Below, piece by piece: positions 33,978-41,985 of a stretch of DNA of 64,000 bases. Position numbers and translations under genes: made by a program. Position 1 is the first letter of the stretch, and each line of letters begins with the position of its first letter. The DNA is taken from assembly GCA_047605865.1 (NCBI GenBank), contig JASGFC010000004.1, positions 6,503 through 70,502 on the forward strand, given 5' to 3'. The notes beneath the pieces were generated by a model, which was given only the letters and a program-made list of their open reading frames with translations, was not told where the DNA came from and ran no database searches. The DNA comes from JASGDC01 sp047605865 (GTDB lineage Bacteria > Actinomycetota > Actinomycetes > Actinomycetales > Micrococcaceae).

Positions 33978-35930
33978 ATGGAACAACAGATTACCCCAAT
34001 GAAATCGGCTACTCGTAGCCAAAAACGAATTCTTGGCCTTGATGGCCTTCGCGCAATTGCGGTACTTTCTGTTGTCTTTTATCACTTTAATAGCTCATTC
34101 CCAAAAGGTGGCTATATAGGTGTTGACATTTTCTTTGTTATCAGTGGTTTCCTTATTACAACGCTTTTAGTTAATGAGTACTATAAATATGGCAGAATTA
34201 ACTTCAAAGCATTTTGGATTCGCCGTGCTCGCAGGCTTTTACCTGCGCTGTTCACGGTAATCTTGATTTCTGTTTTCTTTGCTCTTATTTCTTTCTTTTT
34301 CTTTAGAGGTCATGATTTACTCATTGGTATTGGCAGGCAGACGCTCGGTGCTCTAACATTTAGCAACAACTGGCTTGAAATTTATAAAGGAACCAGCTAT
34401 TTCAATAATGATTCCCCGCTACTATTTGTTAACTTTTGGTCTTTAGCTGTTGAAGAACAATTCTACTTAGTTTGGCCTTTTGTAGTACTTATTATTCTGA
34501 GCAAAACTGTCACTGCACAATATAATGCTCAAAAAAGAGCAGCAATAGCGGCAGTATTAGGAATTATTTCTGCGGTACTCATGGCAGTCATTTATGTTCC
34601 TGGAGGAGATCCAACAAGGGTATATTACGGAACTGACACTCATATTTTTGGATTGATGTTTGGGGCTTGTTTAGCGTTTATTCATACCAATCCTTGGTAT
34701 GAAGTCCGTAGAGCTTCACCGCTGACCCATTCGTGGTATCGCAGGATTAGGGTACTCTTAGCTATTGGCTGCTTTGTTGTTTTGTTCTACTATATTTTCA
34801 ATTTATCCTCAAAGGAAACGTTTACTTACCGTGGGGGATTAGTTATTGTTTCGCTGCTTTCAGCTGGTATTATTTCTGCACTACCTGGCCCAATGAACAT
34901 CGTGAGCCTTATTTTAGAATCCAAAGTGCTTAAATGGGTTGGCGAGCGTTCTTATGGAATTTATTTATGGCACTGGCCTATCATCTTAATTCTTGGTTCT
35001 ATGCTTCCTGTTGTTTCCCACGATAAATACAATTGGTTACTTTTAATCGTGGCTTTGCCATTGACGCTTTTATTTTCTGCTTTTTCCTATACTTACCTTG
35101 AAACTCCTATTCGTGTTCATGGTTTCAACTGGTTGTGGGATAAAGCTCAAGGTCTCTTTACTAGGAGTAAAGCAAAATTCCTTGGACTTGCGCTCATTCC
35201 AATTGTGCTTCTAGGCAGTTTAGTAACTTCTCTTTATGTAGCTCCAACAAAAACTCAATCTCAAATTCTTATTGAACAGGCTGAAGCGCAGGCGAAGAAA
35301 GCACAAGAGGCTGCTGCTGCAGCAGCACAAGCAGCTGCACAGGCAAAGAACAATAATCTTCAAGAGCAATATGAACAGATAAAAGCTCAGGCGTTAGCGC
35401 AAGGACTTCCAGCACCACCGCCACCTGATGTGCGTCCTGGTGTTCCAACAGGTGATCAAATCTCAGCACTAGGTGATTCTGTGATGTTGGCAAGTAGTCA
35501 AGAACTTATCAGTACTTTCCCTGGAATTGATATCGATGCCTCAGTAGGTAGAGAAGCTGCAGAGGGAGTTTCTGATTTTGAGCAAAAATTGCAAGCTGGA
35601 AGTCTTCGTGCCAATGTAGTTGTTGCTATAGGTACTAATGGTGCTATTACTGCTGATCAACTCAATGAAATTATTTCTGATGCTGGTACTAGACGTGTAG
35701 TTTTAGTACACGCTTATGGTCTTAGAGATTGGATACAAGGAAATAATCAATTGATGGATGCAGCTGCTGCGGCGCACAAAAATGTTGCCGTTGCTAATTG
35801 GGATGGAGACATCGCTAATCATCTTGACCTACTTGCTGAAGATGGTATCCACCCAGGACCATCAGGAGGTGCTATTTACGCTAAGAGCGTTGCTGATGCC
35901 TTCGTGGAAATTAACAACAAAATGAAGTAG
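33978..35930 (+). CDS. OatA/OafA-type membrane O-acyltransferase with SGNH-like C-terminal domain
   Basis: 650 residues. Acyltransferase-3 domain of ten or eleven helices: GLDGLRAIAVLSVVFYHF (about 20-37, catalytic His), GVDIFFVISGFLIT (about 48-61), WIRRARRLLPAL, and FWSLAVEEQFYLVWP (about 153-167). An Ala/Gln-rich helical linker (about 430-465) leads outside to an SGNH-hydrolase-like domain with GDSVM (about 498-502) and DGIHP (about 622-626), the Ser and Asp-His of the catalytic triad. This two-part design carries acetyl groups across the membrane and transfers them to wall polymers, peptidoglycan in OatA. Acceptor unknown here. It lies four bases after the GTPase pair and 33 before an ABC exporter. 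Confidence 0.87.
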   Translation: MEQQITPMKSATRSQKRILGLDGLRAIAVLSVVFYHFNSSFPKGGYIGVDIFFVISGFLITTLLVNEYYKYGRINFKAFWIRRARRLLPALFTVILISVFFALISFFFFRGHDLLIGIGRQTLGALTFSNNWLEIYKGTSYFNNDSPLLFVNFWSLAVEEQFYLVWPFVVLIILSKTVTAQYNAQKRAAIAAVLGIISAVLMAVIYVPGGDPTRVYYGTDTHIFGLMFGACLAFIHTNPWYEVRRASPLTHSWYRRIRVLLAIGCFVVLFYYIFNLSSKETFTYRGGLVIVSLLSAGIISALPGPMNIVSLILESKVLKWVGERSYGIYLWHWPIILILGSMLPVVSHDKYNWLLLIVALPLTLLFSAFSYTYLETPIRVHGFNWLWDKAQGLFTRSKAKFLGLALIPIVLLGSLVTSLYVAPTKTQSQILIEQAEAQAKKAQEAAAAAAQAAAQAKNNNLQEQYEQIKAQALAQGLPAPPPPDVRPGVPTGDQISALGDSVMLASSQELISTFPGIDIDASVGREAAEGVSDFEQKLQAGSLRANVVVAIGTNGAITADQLNEIISDAGTRRVVLVHAYGLRDWIQGNNQLMDAAAAAHKNVAVANWDGDIANHLDLLAEDGIHPGPSGGAIYAKSVADAFVEINNKMK

Positions 35931-35963
35931 AACTTTAATGCTTGCCTAAGCTACACTAAGAGT

Positions 35964-37718
35964 GTGTTGCTTCGTTTAGTTTTTCAACAATTTTCTCGTT
36001 ATAAATTTTATGTGCTTTTAGTCTGTTTGCTACAGCTCTTTCAAGCTCTTGCAAGTCTTTATTTGCCAACTCTAAATGCTGATATTATCGACAATGGAGT
36101 CATAAAGAATAACCAAGCATATATTTGGCACACTGGTGGCTGGATGTTGTTTGTTTCTTTAGTTCAAGTTCTAGCAACAGTTGCAGCTCTTCTCTTCTCA
36201 GTACGAATTTCTATGGGTGCTGGTCAGAATTTACGTTCCAAACTTTTTACCAAGGTTCAAAGTTTCTCATCTCTTGAAGTGGGTACTTTTGGTGCTCCTT
36301 CACTCATTACTAGAACTACTAACGATGTGCAGCAAGTGCAGATGTTTGTTCAAACTTTACTGACCATGCTCATTAGTGCTCCTATTGCAGCCATTGGTGG
36401 AATTATCATGGCTATGCGTCAGGATAGTTCTCTCGTATGGGTGCTTTACGTTATCATTCCAGTGCTTGTTGTTGTTATTGGCACCATTATGAAGTTTATG
36501 GTTCCGTTGTTTAAGAAAGCTCAAACTCAAATTGATGGTGTGAACAAGGTTCTCCGTGAGCAAATTATGGGTATGGATGTTATCCGTGCCTTCGTGCGCA
36601 AAAATTTTGAAGAGAGCCGTTTTGATCGAGCAAATCTTGCTCTTACTAAAACTCAAACTCGTGCAGGTCAAATTATGGCCCTCATGTTCCCTTTGATTAC
36701 TGTCATTGTTAACGTTGCTATTTTATTGGTCATTTATTTCGGTGGACACCATATCGATAATGGCACGATGCAAATTGGTGCTCTAACTGCGTATATCAGT
36801 TATATTATGCAGATTATGATGTCTGTCATGATGGCAATGTTTGTTTTTGTTATGGCACCACGTGCAAGTATTTGTGCTGATCGTATTTCAGAAGTACTTA
36901 ACACAGATACTACTATTTCTAATCCTGCTACTGGACTTAAACTTCCAGATGAAGATGCAGAAGTAGAGTTTGATCATGTTTCATTTGCTTATCCTGGAGC
37001 AGAAGGTAAAGTGCTACAAGATGTTAACTTTGATGTTAAACCAGGGCAGACGATGGCAATTATTGGTGCTACTGGTTCCGGTAAATCAACGCTTTTAGGT
37101 TTAATAACTCGTTTCTACGATGCCACTGCTGGTGAAGTGAAGATTGCGGGGCACAACATTAAAGATTATGATTTACACTCACTTCGTACTCATATTGGAA
37201 TTGTGCCGCAAAAAGCTTTTCTCTTTAAAGGAACAATTGCTTCAAATTTAAGATATGGAAACCCTCAAGCTAGCGATGAACAGCTATGGGAAGCCTTACG
37301 CATTGCCCAAGCTGCAGATTTTGTCAGCGAGGAAACTGGGCAATTGGAAGCTGAAGTTGCCCAAGGTGGGGATAATTTTTCTGGAGGTCAACGTCAACGT
37401 CTAGCCATTGCAAGAGCTTTAGTTGCTCAACCACCAATATATCTTTTTGATGATAGTTTCTCAGCCCTTGATGTGGCTACAGATTCACGTTTACGTGCAG
37501 CATTAGTACCAGTAACACAAGATGCTGTCACCATTATTGTGGCACAACGGGTAAGCACCATCATGAATGCTGATAAGATTTTAGTCCTTGATGAAGGGCA
37601 TGTTGAAGGTTTAGGAACTCATCAAGAGCTTTTAGAGCATTGTGAAACATATCAAGAAATTGTTTATTCACAAATGTCAGCTGATGAGGCTGGATCCATG
37701 GAAGGAGCTCACGCATGA
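35964..37718 (+). CDS. ABC exporter half-transporter, degenerate-site subunit of a heterodimer
   Basis: 584 residues: six membrane helices (about 1-310) and one ATPase domain (about 338-570). Walker A GATGSGKST starts near 368. The Walker B ends LFDDSFSALD, with Asp (about 497) where the catalytic Glu should be, and the switch His is Gln (about 528, VAQRVST). Its signature FSGGQRQR is intact. These substitutions mark the subunit whose own Walker site is non-hydrolytic in heterodimeric exporters such as TM287/288, LmrCD and BmrCD. The next gene gives the other half and overlaps by four bases. Cargo unknown (drugs, lipids or peptides). GTG start, six bases after TACACT, probably leaderless. Confidence 0.9.
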   Translation: MLLRLVFQQFSRYKFYVLLVCLLQLFQALASLYLPTLNADIIDNGVIKNNQAYIWHTGGWMLFVSLVQVLATVAALLFSVRISMGAGQNLRSKLFTKVQSFSSLEVGTFGAPSLITRTTNDVQQVQMFVQTLLTMLISAPIAAIGGIIMAMRQDSSLVWVLYVIIPVLVVVIGTIMKFMVPLFKKAQTQIDGVNKVLREQIMGMDVIRAFVRKNFEESRFDRANLALTKTQTRAGQIMALMFPLITVIVNVAILLVIYFGGHHIDNGTMQIGALTAYISYIMQIMMSVMMAMFVFVMAPRASICADRISEVLNTDTTISNPATGLKLPDEDAEVEFDHVSFAYPGAEGKVLQDVNFDVKPGQTMAIIGATGSGKSTLLGLITRFYDATAGEVKIAGHNIKDYDLHSLRTHIGIVPQKAFLFKGTIASNLRYGNPQASDEQLWEALRIAQAADFVSEETGQLEAEVAQGGDNFSGGQRQRLAIARALVAQPPIYLFDDSFSALDVATDSRLRAALVPVTQDAVTIIVAQRVSTIMNADKILVLDEGHVEGLGTHQELLEHCETYQEIVYSQMSADEAGSMEGAHA

Positions 37719-39514
37719 GAAATGGCGGAGGAATGGCTGGTAAAAAGCCAGAAAAGGCTCTTAACTTTGGCCCTAGCCTTAAGCGAGTCATTCTGGGGCT
37801 TTCAATGGATAAGTCACGAATTTTCTTTGTACTGTTGCTTTCAGCTATTGCAGTATTTTTAAACACACTTGGCCCTAAACTTTTAGGGCATGCCACTGAT
37901 ATTATTGTTAATGGTTTTCTAGCAAAAATGAAGCATCAAGGTGGTATTAATTTTGATGATTTGCGCCACGCTGTGTTTGTTGTCTTGGCTATTTATCTTG
38001 GGGCAGGATTCCTTAACTGGGTTCAGGGTTTTATCACTGCAGATATTATCCAGAAATACATGTACCGTTTACGTAAACAGCTTGAAGAAAAAATTCAACG
38101 TTTACCTTTAAGTTACTTTGATTCGCAATCTCGAGGTGATGTCTTATCACGCGTCACTAACGATATTGATAACCTTGGTCAGACCCTTAACCAGACTCTA
38201 ACTCAAGTGTTAGTTTCTATACTTACCATCATCGGTATCCTTGGCATGATGCTCTCTATTTCGCCTGAACTAACACTGATTGCATTGGTAACAATTCCAC
38301 TTTCAGTTTTAGTTGCCTCAACGGTAGCAAAGCGTTCACAGCGAGAATTTATGAAACAATGGGACACCACTGGCAAGCTCAATGGGCATATTGAGGAAAG
38401 CTTTACAGGTCATGAAGTTGTTAAAGGATTTGGGCGTCAGAAGGAAACAATTGAAACTTTTGAAAACCATAATCAAAGTCTTTATGCTTCTAGTGCTGCT
38501 GCCCAGTTCATCTCTGGTTTGATCATGCCAATTATGACTTTCGTTTCAAATTTAAGTTATGTGGCAGTTGCTGTTGTAGGTGGAATTCGCGTCGCCAGTG
38601 GAAATATTTCTATTGGTGATGTTCAGGCTTTTATCCAGTATTCACGCCAATTTTCTCAACCTTTAACCCAGCTTGGAAGTATGGCAAACTTGCTTCAGTC
38701 TGGGGTAGCCTCTGCTGAACGTGTATTTGAAATTCTCGATGCTGAAGATGAAGTAGATGTACCAAATGAACACCAGCTTGAACATGTGAAAGGTCATGTA
38801 CAATTTGAAAACGTTAACTTCTCTTATAACCCAGAAACTCCACTGATTGAAGATCTTAACCTTGATGCACAACCTGGTCAAACTGTAGCAATTGTAGGAC
38901 CAACAGGTGCAGGTAAAACTACACTAGTAAATCTGTTGATGCGTTTTTACGATATTAATTCTGGAAAGATTCTTATTGATGGTATCGATACCTCAACTAT
39001 TTCTCGTGAAGATCTTCGTGAACATATTGGTATGGTTTTGCAAGATGCATGGCTCTTTGGCGGTACGATACGTGAAAACCTTAAATATGGACGACTTGAT
39101 GCAACAGATGAAGAGATGATTGAAGCTGCTCAAGTAACGCACGTAGATCATTTTGTGCGTTCCTTGCCTGATGGTTATGACACTGTTATTACGGATGATA
39201 ATTCTAATTTAAGTAATGGGCAACGGCAATTGATGACTATCGCTAGAGCTTTCATTGCTAGACCATCAATTTTAGTTTTGGATGAGGCTACATCCTCTGT
39301 AGATACTCGTACTGAAGTTCAAATTCGCCAGGCTATGGATGAACTCCGCAAAGGTAAAACTAGTTTTGTGATTGCCCACAGACTTTCAACTATTCGCGAT
39401 GCAGATATTATCGTGGTCATGAATAAAGGCCATATTGTGGAGCAAGGCAACCATGAAGAGCTGATGAAATCTGGCGGTTTCTATGCGAAACTTTACGAGA
39501 GCCAATTCGAGTAA
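37715..39514 (+). CDS. ABC exporter half-transporter, catalytic-site subunit of a heterodimer
   Basis: 599 residues: N-terminal cytoplasmic stretch, six helices (about 28-325), ATPase domain (about 355-595). Walker A GPTGAGKTT, Walker B LVLDEATSSVD with the catalytic Glu, and switch HRLST with His are all canonical. Its signature is LSNGQ instead of LSGGQ, and this signature faces the degenerate Walker site of the partner. So the pair has one working and one broken ATP site, the normal state for this class. The ATGA overlap with the upstream gene gives equal synthesis. No regulator lies next to the pair. Confidence 0.92.
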   Translation: MRNGGGMAGKKPEKALNFGPSLKRVILGLSMDKSRIFFVLLLSAIAVFLNTLGPKLLGHATDIIVNGFLAKMKHQGGINFDDLRHAVFVVLAIYLGAGFLNWVQGFITADIIQKYMYRLRKQLEEKIQRLPLSYFDSQSRGDVLSRVTNDIDNLGQTLNQTLTQVLVSILTIIGILGMMLSISPELTLIALVTIPLSVLVASTVAKRSQREFMKQWDTTGKLNGHIEESFTGHEVVKGFGRQKETIETFENHNQSLYASSAAAQFISGLIMPIMTFVSNLSYVAVAVVGGIRVASGNISIGDVQAFIQYSRQFSQPLTQLGSMANLLQSGVASAERVFEILDAEDEVDVPNEHQLEHVKGHVQFENVNFSYNPETPLIEDLNLDAQPGQTVAIVGPTGAGKTTLVNLLMRFYDINSGKILIDGIDTSTISREDLREHIGMVLQDAWLFGGTIRENLKYGRLDATDEEMIEAAQVTHVDHFVRSLPDGYDTVITDDNSNLSNGQRQLMTIARAFIARPSILVLDEATSSVDTRTEVQIRQAMDELRKGKTSFVIAHRLSTIRDADIIVVMNKGHIVEQGNHEELMKSGGFYAKLYESQFE

Positions 39515-39584
39515 TCTTTCTTTAGCGTTGTTGTAATTTCCTATAACAATTAGGTTACGTTTGTTCTTTATTGCTCGTTCTGAG

Positions 39585-39614
39585 TTGTTTTGATGTGTTG
39601 GGGGGGGGTATTTT
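39585..39614 (+). promoter_or_regulatory. Putative promoter of the RCC1 protein gene with a nine-G tract in the spacer
   Basis: Nine consecutive G (39600-39608), the only such run in the window. TTGTTT at 39585-39590 and TATTTT at 39609-39614 would be -35 and -10 with an 18-base spacer, half of it the G run. An alternative -10 is TATTGT at 39617-39622. Slippage in the run would change spacer length and so promoter strength. Confidence 0.5.
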
Positions 39615-39633
39615 TGTATTGTTATAACTTTAT

Positions 39634-39670
39634 TTTTTGAGGCATTTTTTTTAATTTTTGAGGCGTTTTT
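39634..39670 (+). repeat. Tandem 21-bp duplication containing the ribosome binding site
   Basis: TTTTTGAGGCATTTTT at 39634-39649 and TTTTTGAGGCGTTTTT at 39655-39670, 21 bases apart and differing at one base. The second copy's GAGG is the ribosome binding site of the RCC1 gene, seven bases from the ATG; the first copy is an unused duplicate. Confidence 0.7.
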
Positions 39671-41287
39671 ATGTTTAATTCTAGTTCTGGTGTTTCTCGT
39701 CGTACTGTTTCTAAGGGTGCTGCTTGGAGCGTTCCGGTTGTTGCAACTGCTGTTGCTTCTCCTGCGTTTGCTGCTAGTGTTGCGTGTGAGCAGAAGGCTT
39801 TAGCGTTTAATCATGATGAAACTACTAATCCTTTACCTTATATTCATGGTAAGGGTGTTGAGTTTCCAAGTGATGTTCAAATACTGGTTTCTGAAAATGG
39901 TGTTCCTGCAACATCTGGTACTGTTTTGGTTACTTTGGAAGGTGATGCTACCTTTGCTGGTGGTTCAACTACTGCTTCTGTACCAGTTGGTAGTACTGGT
40001 TTAGCTCTTATTGGTACTACTGCCTCTGGTTTCCCTATCACAACCAAAAGTGTTCTTACTAGCACTGGTATTCAGCATGATTTTTCTGATGATGTGAAAA
40101 ACTTCAAAATCACAGCACAACTTGAAGGCTGTAGCTCAGCCACAGCAGAACAAGAATGGGTATACCCAAATCTTGTTTCCTGGGGCAGCAACGGCAATAA
40201 CGCGCTTGGAGATGGTACTACAACAACGAGGTATTCGCCAGGAGCCATTGGACCATATAAAGTATGGTCAAGTAATCTTTCAGCTTTTCAAGGTCATGCT
40301 TTTGCAATTACTGAGGATAATGATCTATGGGGCTGGGGACGTAATAGCAGTGGTCAAGTAGGTGTTGGTAGTACTACTGATCAGCCAGTACCAGTACAAA
40401 TTACAGGAAAGTGGACAAAAGCTGAGCCAGGAGCCTTATTCACACTTGGTATTCGCTCAGATACTGGAAACACTGGTCTTTGGTCATGGGGTGAAGGTGG
40501 TCAAGGGCAACTTGGGCTTGGTACCACTACTGATCGTACAACACCTCAGCTGGTTCGTTCATGGGGTATCTTGAGTGAATCTGGTGGAGGTTCGCATAGT
40601 ACATTTGTGAGAAGTAATGGTACATTATTTGGTTTTGGACAAAATATTTATGGGCAAGTAGGTCGTGGTGATACTGATAGTCCTGTTACTAGCCCTGTTC
40701 AAATTGCTACTAGTAATTCAAATTTTGCAAGTGTATCTAATGGGCGTAATCATTCTACAGCTCTTAGTAATACTGGCTATGCTTTTACTTGGGGTCGTAA
40801 TGAATATGGGCAACTAGGTAAAGGTACTAGTGGTACTACTGTTTATAGAGTTCCAAGTTCAACTTCTGTAAATGGTACTGTACTGTTTAAGAAACTTAAT
40901 ACTCACTATGATCATAACTTAGCTATTGACACGAATGATGATTTATATGTTTGGGGTAGTAACCAAAATCATGATACTGGTACTCTTGCTGGGCAGTTAG
41001 GTGATGGCACCTCAGTTCTTCAGCGTACAAACCCAATTGCTGTTAGTACTCCTGGATTGAAGTGGAGCGAAGTCCAAGCAGGTTCTATCCATTCCCTAGC
41101 TATTACTACAGATGGTGATTTATACGGCTGGGGAATAACTAATTTGATTGGTAATGGTTCTTCTTCAACTACACCACAATTATCTCCTCAAAAAGTAGGT
41201 CATATGAAATGGGATGCAATAGCTTGTGGCTCTGCAGCTTCCTACGGTGTGGCACGTACTTTCGTGCCAAAAGGTTATGCCTACTAG
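39671..41287 (+). CDS. Tat-exported surface or secreted protein with a seven-blade RCC1 propeller
   Basis: 538 residues. The leader is SRRTVSKGAAWSVPVVA... with twin Arg at 10-11 and cleavage after AFA (about 34), so export is by Tat, already folded. Residues about 40-165 look like an immunoglobulin-like beta domain with one Cys near each end, which may pair. From about 167 to 530 come seven RCC1 repeats, with cores such as WGWGRNSSGQVGVG, WSWGEGGQGQLGLG, FGFGQNIYGQVGRG and TWGRNEYGQLGKG; seven is a complete propeller. No LPXTG, no C-terminal membrane helix. Function unknown: bacterial RCC1 proteins may bind host or surface proteins. Upstream G tract suggests on/off switching. Base composition resembles its neighbours. 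Confidence 0.85.
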   Translation: MFNSSSGVSRRTVSKGAAWSVPVVATAVASPAFAASVACEQKALAFNHDETTNPLPYIHGKGVEFPSDVQILVSENGVPATSGTVLVTLEGDATFAGGSTTASVPVGSTGLALIGTTASGFPITTKSVLTSTGIQHDFSDDVKNFKITAQLEGCSSATAEQEWVYPNLVSWGSNGNNALGDGTTTTRYSPGAIGPYKVWSSNLSAFQGHAFAITEDNDLWGWGRNSSGQVGVGSTTDQPVPVQITGKWTKAEPGALFTLGIRSDTGNTGLWSWGEGGQGQLGLGTTTDRTTPQLVRSWGILSESGGGSHSTFVRSNGTLFGFGQNIYGQVGRGDTDSPVTSPVQIATSNSNFASVSNGRNHSTALSNTGYAFTWGRNEYGQLGKGTSGTTVYRVPSSTSVNGTVLFKKLNTHYDHNLAIDTNDDLYVWGSNQNHDTGTLAGQLGDGTSVLQRTNPIAVSTPGLKWSEVQAGSIHSLAITTDGDLYGWGITNLIGNGSSSTTPQLSPQKVGHMKWDAIACGSAASYGVARTFVPKGYAY

Positions 41288-41440
41288 TATTTGCTTTCTA
41301 AAGTTTCTTTTGTACTAAAGAACAAAAACCATAGGCTTTATCGTGTGCAATAATTTTTAAAAATTAGCCCACCAAAGATTATTGAACTACGGTAAACTTA
41401 AGGTGAATGCTTATTGAGTTTGGGGACTAAAGGAGTTTTC

Positions 41441-41875
41441 ATGGATTATGAACTACAAAGTTATAAGAAAGACCGCGACGATGCACTAATGGCTGCAATG
41501 CCAAATACTTTAACACTGATTATTGTGCCCATGATGGCATGGAGTGTTTTGATGTCACTTGTATCAGGGCGAGTTTTTAGTTTCTGGTTAATTATTACAG
41601 TTGCACTTCTTTATTTGAATTACATGCAAATTAAGCGCATGGGTGGCTGGAATGCTTTTTGGTCAGCTACAAAGAGCCAATGGGAAAACGTTAAAGATCA
41701 GCAACGTTACTACAAGCTTGCTAAACAAAAAGCCAAAGGTCAATCAATGCCTGCACCTCGCTTAAATAAACAACAAAAGACCAAAACTACGCCTACTGAA
41801 CAAAAAACTAATCTCACAGATAATGATGTAGAAAATACAATAGTTGATATTGAGAAGTTTATAGAGAAGAAGTAG
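41441..41875 (+). CDS. Small hypothetical membrane protein with basic cytoplasmic tail
   Basis: 144 residues from the ATG at 41441, chosen because AAAGGAG sits six bases upstream; an in-frame TTG 27 bases earlier is poorly placed. Two membrane helices (about 22-42 and 45-62, VPMMAWSVLMSLVSG then FWLIITVALLYLNYMQI), then a basic, Lys/Gln-rich tail (about 66-125) with a short acidic amphipathic end (DNDVENTIVDIEKFIEKK). Not recognised as a family. It precedes uvrA but is separated from it by an SOS-type box, so the two are probably not coregulated. Confidence 0.7.
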   Translation: MDYELQSYKKDRDDALMAAMPNTLTLIIVPMMAWSVLMSLVSGRVFSFWLIITVALLYLNYMQIKRMGGWNAFWSATKSQWENVKDQQRYYKLAKQKAKGQSMPAPRLNKQQKTKTTPTEQKTNLTDNDVENTIVDIEKFIEKK

Positions 41876-41950
41876 AAATACGAAGGTGCTAGCCACCTCA
41901 TATTTATAAGGTACTTCCTCAACTAACAGATATCTGATATTCTGAGTAAT

Positions 41951-41970
41951 GATACTAGAACACATATTCG
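41951..41970 (+). promoter_or_regulatory. LexA (SOS) box and -10 element of uvrA
   Basis: AGAACACATATTCG at 41957-41970 shares AGAAC and TTCG and 10 of 14 bases overall with the box at the umuD-like gene (AGAACAAGTGTTCG) and fits the CGAAC-N4-GTTCG pattern with two mismatches. GATACT (41951-41956) directly before it is a candidate -10, which would place the box over the transcript start. Confidence 0.65.
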
Positions 41971-41985
41971 AAAAGGTACATTGGC

